Source: Gp1-AA133 sp963850425
Lineage (GTDB): Bacteria > Acidobacteriota > Terriglobia > Terriglobales > Acidobacteriaceae
Reading direction: 5' to 3'
Assembly: GCA_963850425.1 (NCBI GenBank)
Contig: CAWKLF010000005.1
Coordinates: forward strand, 434,001 to 498,000
Length of the DNA: 64,000 nt
Part shown: positions 52,766-62,000 of the stretch, piece by piece
Layout: every line of letters starts with the position of its first letter
How positions within the stretch are numbered: position 1 is the stretch's first letter
Notes under the pieces: generated by a model
Database searches by the model: none
Seen by the model: the letters and a program-made list of their open reading frames with translations, nothing else
Told to the model about the DNA's origin: nothing
Program-made: the position numbers and the translations under genes

Positions 52766-53262
52766 AGCACGGCAGCCCGTCATTCGCCGCTGCGTGGCTT
52801 GAGCAGCGCTGCCCCCCCTCCGGCGCCCGCTTGGCTTGAGCACGGATGCCCGCACTCCCCCGGTGCGCGGCTTGAGCACTGCTCCCCGCACTTCGCCGCT
52901 GCGTGGCTTGAGCAGCGCTGCCCCCCCTCCGGCGCCCGCTTGGCTTGAGCACGGATGCCCGCACTCCCCCGGTGCGCGGCTTCAGCACGGCAGCCCGTCA
53001 TTCGCCGCTGCGTGGCTTGAGCAGCGCTGCCCCCCACTCCGGCGCCCGCTTGGCTTGAGCACGGATGCCCGCACTCCCCCGGTGCGCGGCTTGAGCACTG
53101 CTCCCCGCACTTCGCCGCTGCGCGGCTTGAGCAGTGCCGCCCGCACTATGCCGCTGCCTGGCTTGAGCACGGGTCCCTGCATTCCGCCGCGCGCGGCTTC
53201 AGCACCGCTCCCTGCACTCCGCCGCATCGCGGCTTGAGCACGGGTGCCCGCCCTCTGCCGCT
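52756..53262. repeat. GC-rich satellite array, 14 units of 33-41 bp with higher-order structure
   Basis: Each unit begins GCGCGGCTTGAGCA or a close variant and continues with C/G-rich variable sequence. Units fall into types: units 1 and 7 are identical, as are 4 and 10; units 2, 5, 8 and units 3, 6, 9 are near-identical, giving an A-B-C-D / B-C / A-B-C-D order. Units 11-14 are unique. Frames on both strands stay open only because of the repeat; the encoded Ala/Pro/Leu repeats are not called as genes. Confidence 0.85.
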
Positions 53263-53355
53263 TTGGTCTACATCGATGATGGCGGGTGGTTACTCAAGTT
53301 GCATTGACAGCGTCCGAAAGCCATGGCTATGCTCACCATTCGAGGAAGGAGCACG

Positions 53356-54132
53356 ATGCAATTCTCCCGGTTCGCGTTGATTTTTCTGGCGGTTTCGTCA
53401 GTACTGACCCTGAACGCCCAAGACAAGCCAGCGGCTCAAACTGAGCCTGCGAAAGCCGAGGCGCCCGCTGCACAAGATCAATCCTCTACGGATCAATCCG
53501 CAGCGAATCCTCCCTCTGGGGTGGCCGTGGATGCGGTCAAGGTGACAGGAACGACCTTTGAGTCCCCGTACTTCAAGTTCACCTACGAGCTGCCAGCGGG
53601 CTGGAAAACGCTGAACGATGCCGCCCGCACCGAAGCCAACAGGCAGGCAATTCAGGAAGACATTGAGCGAGCCAAGATGGCGGGGGTTGCGCCCAAAAAG
53701 GCGTCTGCGAAAACGCCGGCAAAGGATAAGCCAGCCGCGCCGCCGAATCCCACGCCGCAACATTCGCCGGTCGTGCCCGAACGTTACAGCCTGCTGGCCG
53801 CTTCGCCCGACGGACTCGATTCACTAGCCAGCCCGGTTCTGCCGCGAATCAATATCTGGGCGCATCGCCGCATTCCGCCCCTGGACACGGCGATCGACCA
53901 TGCCCAGCTTCTCATTTCAGGGAAGCACAACGAAGTCCTGGTTCATCCGCAGGAAATCAACATTGCCGGGCACCAGTTCGTGCGCGTTGAGCTGGTCAAT
54001 GCGGCAGGAAAATATCACGCCCGCTACATCACCGTGATCGGCGACTACCTGGTCGGATTCGATTTTCTGGAGGAATCCGAGCGGGAAATGGCCGAGTACT
54101 CGAACACCATCAAGAGCATCAAGTTCGAATAA
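53356..54132 (+). CDS. Secreted protein of unknown function with Pro/Ala-rich linker
   Basis: 258 residues from ATG 53356 (AAGGAG ahead); an in-frame start at 53323 adds eleven residues before the signal peptide (FSRFALIFLAVSSVLTLNAQ). A low-complexity region (25-60: DKPAAQTEPAKAEAPAAQDQ) precedes a compact domain (FESPYFKFTYELPAGWKTLND ... ERYSLLAASPDGLDSLASPVLPRINIWAHRRIPPLDTAIDHAQLLISGKHNEVLVHPQEINIAGHQFVRVELV ... YITVIGDYLVGFDFLEESEREMAEYSNTIKSIKF) that looks like a PsbP/MOG1-type lipocalin-like fold. Function unknown; probably periplasmic. Confidence 0.8.
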   Translation: MQFSRFALIFLAVSSVLTLNAQDKPAAQTEPAKAEAPAAQDQSSTDQSAANPPSGVAVDAVKVTGTTFESPYFKFTYELPAGWKTLNDAARTEANRQAIQEDIERAKMAGVAPKKASAKTPAKDKPAAPPNPTPQHSPVVPERYSLLAASPDGLDSLASPVLPRINIWAHRRIPPLDTAIDHAQLLISGKHNEVLVHPQEINIAGHQFVRVELVNAAGKYHARYITVIGDYLVGFDFLEESEREMAEYSNTIKSIKFE

Positions 54133-54151
54133 CGATCCCGCGGGCCGTCGT

Positions 54152-55861
54152 TCAGGCTTTCAGTTCCGCAGCCGGCAGAAATCTTGGAGCCTTGCGGGCC
54201 TGTCTGGCGTGTTCGAACCCGTAAGCGATCTTGAGCAATGTGGGCTCGCTCCATGCCCGGCCGAAGAACGAAATGCCTACTGGCAGCCCGAACATGTAGC
54301 CGGCAGTGACGTTGATATTCGGATATCCCGCCACCGCGGCCGCATTGGAGCTGCCTCCGCCGAAGTGATCTCCGGCAACCAGGTCCGTGATCCAGGCGGG
54401 GCCGCCCGTCGGCGCGATCAAGGCATCAAGTTTGAATTTGTCCATCACCGCGTCGATCCCCTCGATGCGCGTCAGCCGATGGTTCTTCTCGAGCGCATCG
54501 ATATACTCGCGGCTGGTGAGCGGTCCCCGTGCTTGCGCGCGCATGAAAACATCCTGTCCGAAGTAGGGCATTTCTTTCGCGGCATTCTGATTGTTGAAGT
54601 CAATCAGGTCCTTTAAGTTTTTCATCGGGGAAGACGAGCCGAGCCGGGCCAGATATTTCTCGATATCAGTTTTTAGCTCGTAGTCGAGCACCAGCGATTC
54701 GGACTCGTCGAACTTGCCGAAGGTTTCGATATCGGCGGGATCAATGATGCTCGCACCCTGTTTGGTTATCAGCGCGATTGCCTCTGCCATGATCCGGTCG
54801 ACTCCGTCGCTGAACCCGAAATACTTTCGCGCCACGCCGATGCGCGCCCCTCTTAATCCATTCTCATCGAGGAACCTGGTGTAGTCGGTGTGCGATTTCC
54901 CCTGGCTTTCCCTGGTGTAGCTGTCCTCCGGGTCGACTCCGGTGAGTGCGCCCAGCATGATTGCCGCATCGCGCAGCGTCCGGCACATCGGCCCGGCGGT
55001 GTCCTGGCTATGCGAGATCGGAATGATGCCTGTGCGGCTGACCAGACCCACGGTCGGCTTGATGCCGGCCAAACCGTTCGACGATGACGGGCAGACGATG
55101 GAGCCATCGGTCTCGGTACCGATGCCGCCCGCCGCGAGGTTCGCTGAGATGCCCGCGCCCGTGCCGGAACTCGAGCCGCATGGATTGCGGTCAAGCGCAT
55201 ATGGATTTCGCGTGAGCCCTCCGCGGCCGCTCCACCCGCTGGACGAATGGCTGGAACGAATGTTCGCCCACTCGCTGAGGTTGGTCTTGCCCAGGATCAC
55301 CGCCCCGGCCTTTCGCAGTTGTTGCGCCACAAAAGAATCGCGCACAGGCTTGGGCCCGCCCGCCAGCGCCAGCGACCCGGCGGTGGTCATCATCTTGTCC
55401 GCCGTATCGATGTTGTCCTTAATGAGAAGCGGAATTCCGTGAAGCGGGCCACGTCCGCCCTTCTCCTTGCGCTCGCGATCCAGCGACTCTGCGATCTCGA
55501 CCGCGTCAGGATTTACTTCGATCACGCTGTTGAGGGCGGGCCCGCTTTTGTCGATGGCCTCGATGCGGCTTAGATACTTTTCCGTAATCGCGCGCGCCGT
55601 AAATTTACCCGACCTCATGCCTTCCTGCAGATCGTCGATCGTGACTTCATCGAGTTCGAACGTGGGGACATCGGGTACTGAAGATGTGGGGAGGAGCTCG
55701 CGGGCCGCGCCAAGCGCCGGGTACATGGCGGCGGCAACGCCACCGACAACGCTTCCGCGCAGGAAATCCCTCCGACTGCCACCTTGTGATGAACGATTGC
55801 GCTCTGCTCTCAAGATAAGTCTCCTAAAGAAACGAAAATGCGTTGACGAATACGGCGACAA
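54152..55861 (-). CDS. Tat-exported amidase (amidase-signature family)
   Basis: 569 residues. A twin-arginine motif (SRRDFLRGSVVGGVAAA, residues 29-45) precedes the amidase-signature domain: catalytic Lys148 in GIPLLIKDNIDTAD, cis-Ser in PCGSSSGTGAG (230-232) and nucleophile Ser254 in GTETDGSIVCPSS. The family hydrolyses carboxamides (fatty amides, peptide amides, aryl-acylamides); the periplasmic location argues against GatA. Length is above the usual ~470-500 because of the signal region. The 28 residues ahead of the Arg pair are long for Tat signals, so the true start may lie later. It is convergent with the upstream secreted protein gene. Confidence 0.9.
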   Translation of the reverse strand: MSPYSSTHFRFFRRLILRAERNRSSQGGSRRDFLRGSVVGGVAAAMYPALGAARELLPTSSVPDVPTFELDEVTIDDLQEGMRSGKFTARAITEKYLSRIEAIDKSGPALNSVIEVNPDAVEIAESLDRERKEKGGRGPLHGIPLLIKDNIDTADKMMTTAGSLALAGGPKPVRDSFVAQQLRKAGAVILGKTNLSEWANIRSSHSSSGWSGRGGLTRNPYALDRNPCGSSSGTGAGISANLAAGGIGTETDGSIVCPSSSNGLAGIKPTVGLVSRTGIIPISHSQDTAGPMCRTLRDAAIMLGALTGVDPEDSYTRESQGKSHTDYTRFLDENGLRGARIGVARKYFGFSDGVDRIMAEAIALITKQGASIIDPADIETFGKFDESESLVLDYELKTDIEKYLARLGSSSPMKNLKDLIDFNNQNAAKEMPYFGQDVFMRAQARGPLTSREYIDALEKNHRLTRIEGIDAVMDKFKLDALIAPTGGPAWITDLVAGDHFGGGSSNAAAVAGYPNINVTAGYMFGLPVGISFFGRAWSEPTLLKIAYGFEHARQARKAPRFLPAAELKA

Positions 55862-55919
55862 GGATCCAGCTACGTGCGGCCTAAAGCCTTTCTCAGCGCC
55901 CTCTGCGTTCTAAGATCTT

Positions 55920-56882
55920 TCACCGCAAGGCCGCAAGTAAAGCGTCCTTCCAGCGCGCAGTATCCAGAGTCCAGCAAACCCGGGCCCTGCGCTGCTTGAC
56001 CACAGCCGCCCACACATCCCGATTCCGATCATCCTCCGCGACGTTCAGACGGTCGACCACCGTCATGCCGCGAGTCAACTCGCTTTGAGTCTCGACCTCG
56101 AGGTAGTGGTCGCTCCACGAAGTCCCCACCGACGGATCGAGCGCCAAACACATCGCGACCGGATCGGGAAGGGAAATGCCGTCCTCGCCGGTCTGCACCT
56201 TGTAAGCCGCCCGGGCGTGGCTGTTGCACTCGATCGCGAAGTGCGCCAGCGGAGTCTTCAGCGCTTCGACCGCGGCGATGTCGCGATCGTTCAGGACGGC
56301 CTCGCCGCGCGACAAATGCCACCCGATCAGTTCCAGTGGAATTCCGCTGCGCACGACCATGCGCGCCGCTTCAGGATCGACCCAGATGTTGTACTCAGCC
56401 GCCGGGGTGACGTTGCCTTCGCAGCACGGAGCGCCACCCATGATCACGCAACGGCCGATTTTGTCGGCGATTGACGGTTTCCGCGCGAGCGCCAGAGCCA
56501 GGTTGGTAAGCGGCGCCAGCGTGACGATCGTCAAGCCCGGATGCTCTTCAGTCTCCGCAATGATGGCATCGGCGGCGTGCCAACGTTCCATGGATCTTTT
56601 GGGCGGCGGGTACCCGTGTTCGCCCAGGCCATCCACGCCATGGAACCAGGTCGCGTTCTGGTAAGTACGCAGCAAGGGCTTGTCGGCACCAGCGTAGACA
56701 GGAACCTCGCTTCCGCAAAGCTCGGCGACGTAGAGCGCGTTGCGGGTCGACTGTTCGACGGGCACGTTGCCCGCGACCGTGGTGATCGCGACCACCTCAA
56801 CATCGGGCGCGCGCAACGCCATGATCAGCGCGACGGCATCGTCAGAAGCAGTGTCGGTATCGATCAGGAAGGGCCGTGGCAC
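55920..56882 (-). CDS. Inosine/uridine-preferring nucleoside hydrolase
   Basis: 320 residues. The Ca-binding N-terminal motif reads PFLIDTDTASDDAVALIMAL; the canonical DXDXGXDD has Ala in place of the usual Gly. Further family segments are AITTVAGNV, LTIVTLAPLTNLALAL, IGRCVIMGGAPCCEGNVTPAAEYNIWVDPEAA and the C-terminal DPVAMCLAL. It cleaves the N-glycosidic bond of ribonucleosides to a free base and ribose in the cytoplasm. It is divergent from the beta-ureidopropionase-like gene (55 bp between starts), which fits a shared role in nucleoside/pyrimidine breakdown. Confidence 0.92.
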   Translation of the reverse strand: MPRPFLIDTDTASDDAVALIMALRAPDVEVVAITTVAGNVPVEQSTRNALYVAELCGSEVPVYAGADKPLLRTYQNATWFHGVDGLGEHGYPPPKRSMERWHAADAIIAETEEHPGLTIVTLAPLTNLALALARKPSIADKIGRCVIMGGAPCCEGNVTPAAEYNIWVDPEAARMVVRSGIPLELIGWHLSRGEAVLNDRDIAAVEALKTPLAHFAIECNSHARAAYKVQTGEDGISLPDPVAMCLALDPSVGTSWSDHYLEVETQSELTRGMTVVDRLNVAEDDRNRDVWAAVVKQRRARVCWTLDTARWKDALLAALR

Positions 56883-56937
56883 GCCGCGTATGATAGCAAA
56901 CAGCAGAGTGCTATATTGTCACTCCCGGAGGTGCTCC

Positions 56938-57831
56938 ATGGCGCGTGTTGTGCGTTGCGGCCTGATCCAGGCGAAGACTCCACTGGATGGTAGACAGCCG
57001 CTGTCGGCCATCAAGAAGGCCATGATCGACAAGCACCTCAAGATGATCGAGCAGGCCGCCAAGAAGAAAGTCAAAATCCTCTGCCTCCAGGAACTGTTCT
57101 ACGGCCCGTACTTCTGCGCCGAGCAGAACCCGCGCTGGTACGAACTGACCGAGCGCGTTCCCGAAGGTCCGACCACCAAGTTGATGCAGAAAATCGCCGC
57201 CAAGCATCGCATGGTGATCATTGTGCCGGTATATGAGGAGCAAATGCCCGGCCTGTATTTCAACACTGCGGCCGTCATCGATGCCGACGGCAAATATTTG
57301 GGCAAATACCGCAAGCACCATATCCCCCACGTGCATCCGGGCTTCTGGGAAAAGTTTTATTTCACTCCCGGCGATCTGGGCTACAGCGTGTTCGAAACCA
57401 AGTACGCGCGGGTCGGCGTCTACATCTGCTATGACCGCCACTTTCCGGAAGGTGCCCGCATCCTGGGCTTGAACGGCGCAGAGATCGTATTCAATCCGTC
57501 GGCGACGGTAGCGGGACTATCCGAATATTTGTGGGAACTCGAGCAGCCCGCCCACGCGGTGGCCAATGGATACTTCGTCGGCGCAATCAATCGCGTTGGC
57601 ACAGAGAAGCCCTGGAGTATCGGCGAGTTCTACGGCAAAAGCTATTTCTGCAACCCACGAGGCAAGATCATCGCGCAGGCCAGCCGTGACAAGGACGAAA
57701 TCGTGGTAGGAGATCTTGATCTCGACATGATCACCGAAGTCCGCCGAACCTGGCAGTTCTTCCGCGATCGGAGGCCGGAGACGTACGAGCCGTTGACCGC
57801 GCAAACCGGCAGGGCAGCTGCCGCAGATTGA
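56938..57831 (+). CDS. Nitrilase-superfamily amidohydrolase, beta-ureidopropionase-like
   Basis: 297 residues from ATG 56938, preceded by GGAGG; a longer frame to 56740 overlaps the divergent hydrolase gene and is rejected. The Glu-Lys-Cys triad is Glu52 (LCLQELFYGPYF), Lys126 (GKYRKHHIPH) and Cys164 (VGVYICYDRHFPEG). The HXXXXHPGFWEKFYFTPG segment is typical of the N-carbamoyl beta-alanine/putrescine amidohydrolase branch. Its neighbours (dihydropyrimidinase, nucleobase permease) favour N-carbamoyl-beta-alanine as substrate, the last step of reductive pyrimidine breakdown. It is cytoplasmic. Confidence 0.9.
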   Translation: MARVVRCGLIQAKTPLDGRQPLSAIKKAMIDKHLKMIEQAAKKKVKILCLQELFYGPYFCAEQNPRWYELTERVPEGPTTKLMQKIAAKHRMVIIVPVYEEQMPGLYFNTAAVIDADGKYLGKYRKHHIPHVHPGFWEKFYFTPGDLGYSVFETKYARVGVYICYDRHFPEGARILGLNGAEIVFNPSATVAGLSEYLWELEQPAHAVANGYFVGAINRVGTEKPWSIGEFYGKSYFCNPRGKIIAQASRDKDEIVVGDLDLDMITEVRRTWQFFRDRRPETYEPLTAQTGRAAAAD

Positions 57832-57858
57832 ACCTTGGTCGTAAAAGGTTCGTCGCCA

Positions 57859-57930
57859 CTGTCATCTTGAGCGGAGCGAAGGACCTCTGCATTGTTCTGC
57901 ACGGTGCCGCAGTCGACCTAAAGATGACAG
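57859..57930. repeat. Palindromic GTCATC-type dispersed repeat
   Basis: CTGTCATCTT (57859-57868) and AAGATGACAG (57921-57930) are exact reverse complements, 52 bp apart. The left arm leads into TGAGCGGAGCGAAGGACCTCTGC, the dispersed-repeat consensus seen at 47766 and, inverted, at 45634-45692. It follows the amidohydrolase stop by 28 bp. Confidence 0.75.
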
Positions 57931-58012
57931 TCGACATCGTCAATTGCTGCAGACATCGCGGATGTTGTTAGGGTAAACGCCTGAGCCGATCCTGACACTT
58001 GAGACCGCAAGC

Positions 58013-59452
58013 ATGACTCCAATCGCCACACCAAACCTTTCCCGCATCGAGTCCTCCCCTCTCTACAATCCCGACCTCGCCCCCACCACGCCCGCCCAGC
58101 GACACTGGGGCACGTACAACTATGCCGCGCTATGGATATCGATGTCGGTCAATATCCTGACCTACATGCTGGCCGCCAGCCTCATCCAGGGAGGCATGAA
58201 CTGGAAGCAGGCGGTGTTCACGGTTTTCCTCGGCAACACGATTGTGCTCATCCCCATGTTGCTAAACTCGCACCCGGGCGCTCGCTACGGCGTGCCGTTC
58301 CCCGTGCTGGCGCGTGCCTCGTTCGGAGTGTTGGGGGCAAACGTAGCCGCCGTTCTGCGCGCGCTGGTAGCCTGCGGATGGTTCGGAATTCAGACCTGGG
58401 TCGGAGGGGAAGCCGTGAGCAGCCTGCTCGCGATTCTGTTTCCCGGATGGATAAACGTCGAGCACCGAACAGCAATCTGCTTCCTGGTTTTCTGGCTTAT
58501 CAACCTGGCAGTGATCCTGAAAGGCATCGAGTACATTCGTTTCCTGCAGGGCATCAGCGCGCCGGTTTTGCTGGCGGTCGGACTGCTGCTGCTGGGCTGG
58601 GCCTACAAAACGGCCGGAGGATTTGGTCCCATGCTCTCGGCTCCGTCGCGTTTCACGAGCTTTCCGGACTTTCTTAAGTTCCTGATTCCGGCATTGAACG
58701 CGACCGTAGGTTTCTGGGCAACGGTGTCACTCAACATCCCCGACTTCACCCGCTTTGCCCGGAGCCAGCGCCAGCAAGTGATCGGGCAAGCTCTCGCCCT
58801 GCCGACCACGATGACGCTCTACTCCCTGATCGGCATACTGGTGACCTCGGCCACAGTGGTCATCTACGGCACCGCAATCTGGGATCCGGTCCAGCTGCTC
58901 GCACGGTTTCATTCGCCGGTGGCAGTCGTGATCTCACTGGCCGCAATCCTGCTCGCAACGCTCAACGTAAACATCGGCGCGAATGTGGTCTCGCCTGCGA
59001 ATGACTTCTCGAATCTATGGCCGCGTGGCATCAGCTTTCGCACGGGCGGTGTGATCACCTGCTTCATGGGAATCGTCCTGATGCCCTGGAAACTGCTGGC
59101 CAACTACAAGACATTCATCCTGGGTTGGCTGGGCGGATATGCGGCATTCCTCGGCCCGGTGGCGGGAATTATGATCTGCGATTACTTCGTGATCCGCCGC
59201 CGCGAACTGCAACTGGAAGACCTCTACCTGCGCGGCGGAGCCTACGAGTACCGGCATGGCTTCAACTGGTCCGCACTCGTCGCCCTGGCAGCGGGAGCGG
59301 GAACCGCACTGATTGGACTCATCGTCCCCGCCCTTCGTCCTCTCTATGACTATTCCTGGTTTGTGGGATTTGCGGTGTCGTTCGTGAGCTACTATGCGCT
59401 CATGAAAACTCAGCGCATCTCCGAGATGCCGATTGCAGAGGCGTCTCGATAG
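58013..59452 (+). CDS. NCS1-family nucleobase/hydantoin permease
   Basis: 479 residues with about 12 membrane helices. NCS1 segments include the N-terminal LYNPDLAPTTPAQRHWGTYNYAALWISMSVNILTYMLAAS, ARYGVPFPVLARASFGVLGANVAAVLRALVACGWFGIQTWVGGEAV, NIPDFTRFARSQRQQVIGQAL and NVVSPANDFSNLWP. The family imports uracil, cytosine, allantoin or hydantoins with Na+ or H+. Position between beta-ureidopropionase-like and dihydropyrimidinase genes supports uracil/thymine or hydantoin uptake (inference). Confidence 0.93.
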   Translation: MTPIATPNLSRIESSPLYNPDLAPTTPAQRHWGTYNYAALWISMSVNILTYMLAASLIQGGMNWKQAVFTVFLGNTIVLIPMLLNSHPGARYGVPFPVLARASFGVLGANVAAVLRALVACGWFGIQTWVGGEAVSSLLAILFPGWINVEHRTAICFLVFWLINLAVILKGIEYIRFLQGISAPVLLAVGLLLLGWAYKTAGGFGPMLSAPSRFTSFPDFLKFLIPALNATVGFWATVSLNIPDFTRFARSQRQQVIGQALALPTTMTLYSLIGILVTSATVVIYGTAIWDPVQLLARFHSPVAVVISLAAILLATLNVNIGANVVSPANDFSNLWPRGISFRTGGVITCFMGIVLMPWKLLANYKTFILGWLGGYAAFLGPVAGIMICDYFVIRRRELQLEDLYLRGGAYEYRHGFNWSALVALAAGAGTALIGLIVPALRPLYDYSWFVGFAVSFVSYYALMKTQRISEMPIAEASR

Positions 59453-59564
59453 ATCTTTCCGGCAGTGCCCATTGGTTTCCGCGAAAAACGAAATTTGGCA
59501 TTTGCGTTGCGTGGCAATCAGAGGGCCGGCGCTCGCCCCGACTATTTCTTAAAAAGAATTCAGA

Positions 59565-60788
59565 ATGCTGGATCACCTTCGCCCCCAATACGCCAAAGCA
59601 TTTCACTGCCTTGGTTCCGATTGCGAGGACACGTGCTGTCACGGCCTGGACGTGGTAGTGGACAGGGCGACTTATGAGAAGTACCGCTCCGCACCAGCGT
59701 TCCATGCTCGAATGCAGCATCTTCTCCCCGTTACCGGCGCCAGCGAATCTCGATATGCCCGGATCCAGCTCACGGCGTCCTATACCTGCCCTTTCTTATC
59801 GTCGAACCGTTTGTGCGGCATCCAGCAGGAGCATGGAGAACTTTACCTGGCGGAAATCTGCGCGAATTATCCGCGCCTGACGCAAAGGATCGACGGCTTG
59901 CGCGAAACGACGCTCCTGCTCTCGTGCCCGGAGGCGGCCAGATTGGTGCTCTTTAATCCAAAACTGATTCCGACTGACGATGCTGCGACCGGCAATCTGC
60001 CTCGCTACCATCGTTTCTCCGGCATGGGCGGTCAGCCAGCGCGCGCCAACGGGAGCCCTCATCAGTTCTTGTGGGAAATACGCGAGTTCACCCTGTTGTT
60101 GCTCCGGGATCGCGCCTACCCGCTCTGGCAACGCTTGTTTTTGCTGGGAGTGTTCTGCAAGCGATTGGACGAAATCACCCGCATGCATCAGCTCGGCATC
60201 GTACCGCACCTGCTGCGCGAGTTTGCTGAGTTCATTGAAATGGGCACGCTCCGTTCCGCCTTGGACGGCATGCCCACTCAAACTGTCCAGCAACTGAAGG
60301 TGGTATTGGAAATGACCGCCCAGTATCTCCAGATAACGGACGCCAGCCACCTTCGCCTCCGTGAGTGCGTGCAGGATTTCTTGGACGGAATTGGCTATCA
60401 CGACGGCGTTCCCGCGGAAGGCTGCGCTGCATCCTATGAAGACGCGATGACCCGGTTTTACCGGCCCTACATGGATGCGCATCCGTTCATCATGGAAAAT
60501 TATTTGGTGAACTACGTCTTCCGGACGCGCTTTCCTTATGGCGTTGATGCGCAGGGCCATCCAAGCGATCCTTTTAGCGAATACCTGAAGATGGCCGTAC
60601 TGTACGCACTCGTCAAGGGATTGTTAATCGGTGCGGCGAGCCGCTATCAGAAGGAATTTTCAGAATTTCATGTTGTGAAGGTAGTGCAGAGTTTCGCGAA
60701 GGCGGTTGAGCAAAATCCGAACTTCCCGGGCGACAAACACCTGCGCTTCGCCGATGCCCAGGGCATAGCGCTGTTGGTTTACGGGTAG
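59565..60788 (+). CDS. fliB: FliB-type lysine N-methylase (orphan)
   Basis: 407 residues. The N-terminal cysteine signature FHCLGSDCEDTCCHGLDV (Cys15, 20, 24, 25), then YTCPFL and LCGIQ and CANYPR (Cys75, 84, 99) and SCPEAAR (Cys121), is the FliB/lysine-N-methylase pattern that likely binds an Fe-S cluster. Enterobacterial FliB methylates flagellin lysines. No flagellar gene is within 64 kb, so the target may be another surface or secreted protein; that is inference. It interrupts the pyrimidine-catabolism genes. The length is normal; no clear ribosome-binding site precedes the ATG. Confidence 0.87.
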   Translation: MLDHLRPQYAKAFHCLGSDCEDTCCHGLDVVVDRATYEKYRSAPAFHARMQHLLPVTGASESRYARIQLTASYTCPFLSSNRLCGIQQEHGELYLAEICANYPRLTQRIDGLRETTLLLSCPEAARLVLFNPKLIPTDDAATGNLPRYHRFSGMGGQPARANGSPHQFLWEIREFTLLLLRDRAYPLWQRLFLLGVFCKRLDEITRMHQLGIVPHLLREFAEFIEMGTLRSALDGMPTQTVQQLKVVLEMTAQYLQITDASHLRLRECVQDFLDGIGYHDGVPAEGCAASYEDAMTRFYRPYMDAHPFIMENYLVNYVFRTRFPYGVDAQGHPSDPFSEYLKMAVLYALVKGLLIGAASRYQKEFSEFHVVKVVQSFAKAVEQNPNFPGDKHLRFADAQGIALLVYG

Positions 60789-60848
60789 CCTTGAGCAGTG
60801 CGCCGGAGGGCGTGATGGTCAGCGAGGAAGCGCCAAAGGTTCGACTCT

Positions 60849-61850
60849 CTACGCTGCCGCTCTCTGGAACGCCGGCAAAATCTCTTTCCTGTAATCCTCT
60901 AGGGTGGCTTCCTCTTCCCCGCACATCAGGTACAGGTTGAACTGTGTCACGCCCAGCTGCGCAAGCTTGCGCAGCTTCTCTCGATGGGTCTCCGCCGGGC
61001 CCACCACGCAGAACCGGTCGACAATGTCATCAGAAACGAACTTCGAATTGCTGCTGTCGACTTCGCAGTGCTGCAGGTAGTCATAGCCGCCACGATTGCT
61101 TACATACGAGGTCAGCGCGGGAGGCAAATCCTCGGGCTTATAGCGCGACAGCAAATCCACCACGTGATTGGAGACCAGGGCCGGGAACCAGCGCACCTGT
61201 TTGCGCGCTTTCTCGAGATCGTCGGAAACCCACACGGGCGCCGCCGCCATCACTTCGATCTTCTTGTAGTCGCGGCCAGCCGCCTCCGCTCCCTTTTTCA
61301 CGAAGCCCAGGCACCATTCGATTAAATCGGGATCGGCGAATTGCAGGATCACGCCGTCACCCACGCGTCCCGCCATTTCGAGCACCTTGGGTCCGTAGCC
61401 CGCCACCCAGATCGGCGGCGGAATCTGCGCCCAGGTCAGCCGCGTGGGCTGGCCTTCGTAGTCGACTTCTTTTCCCGACATCAATTCGCGCAGCGTCTTG
61501 ATCGCCCGTTCCAGATCACCCGCTCCAACCGGCTTCTTGCCCAGCACGCGACGCGAGCTATCCCCGCGCCCGATGCCAACCTGCATACGCCCGCCCGAAA
61601 TCAGGTTCAGCGTCGCGAACAGGCTCGCCGTCACGGTGAGGTCGCGCACCGCAGGGTTGGTCACGCACGGCCCCAGCTTCATCTTTTTCGTGTTGGCCGC
61701 CATCAAGGTGAGCATCGGATAGGGCTCGAGCCACAACACGTGTGAATCGAAGATCCATCCATACTCGAACCCCGCCACTTCGGCCTGGCGCGTCAGAGCG
61801 ACGATGCGCTCGACCGTCATGTCAGGTTTGAAGGTGATCCCGAACTGCAT
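60849..61850 (-). CDS. LLM-class (F420/FMN) flavin-dependent oxidoreductase
   Basis: 333 residues from ATG 61850, preceded by AGAGGA; a longer frame to 61940 lacks support. The luciferase-like TIM barrel shows FGITFKPDMTVERIVALTRQAEVAGFEYGWIFDSHV, LGPCVTNPAVRDLTVTASLFATLNLISGGRMQVGIGRGDS and IPPPIWVAGYGPKVLEMAGRVGDGVILQFAD, typical of F420-dependent members. The cofactor cannot be proven from sequence. It is divergent from dihydropyrimidinase (150 bp between starts), so a role in pyrimidine or related heterocycle breakdown is possible. Confidence 0.88.
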   Translation of the reverse strand: MQFGITFKPDMTVERIVALTRQAEVAGFEYGWIFDSHVLWLEPYPMLTLMAANTKKMKLGPCVTNPAVRDLTVTASLFATLNLISGGRMQVGIGRGDSSRRVLGKKPVGAGDLERAIKTLRELMSGKEVDYEGQPTRLTWAQIPPPIWVAGYGPKVLEMAGRVGDGVILQFADPDLIEWCLGFVKKGAEAAGRDYKKIEVMAAAPVWVSDDLEKARKQVRWFPALVSNHVVDLLSRYKPEDLPPALTSYVSNRGGYDYLQHCEVDSSNSKFVSDDIVDRFCVVGPAETHREKLRKLAQLGVTQFNLYLMCGEEEATLEDYRKEILPAFQRAAA

Positions 61851-62000
61851 AGAATTTCCTCTATAGGAATCTCTCGGTGTCCCTGTCTGTGGTTGAGCAT
61901 TGTTCACACAGCGGAGACTCAGGCAACACTGAGGACTCACCCGAAGGTGGGGCAGTTTAGCATAGAATTCGTGCTTCGCTTTTCATCGGAGGAAGTTCCA

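Noticed and set aside
52745..53237. Open frames on both strands through the satellite array encoding Ala/Pro/Leu repeats
   Set aside because: Frames are open only because the DNA repeat lacks stops; no start signal or family.
52756..53262. CRISPR-like array
   Set aside because: Units vary in length and spacers are not unique; identical units recur at distance and no cas gene is present, so it is a satellite.
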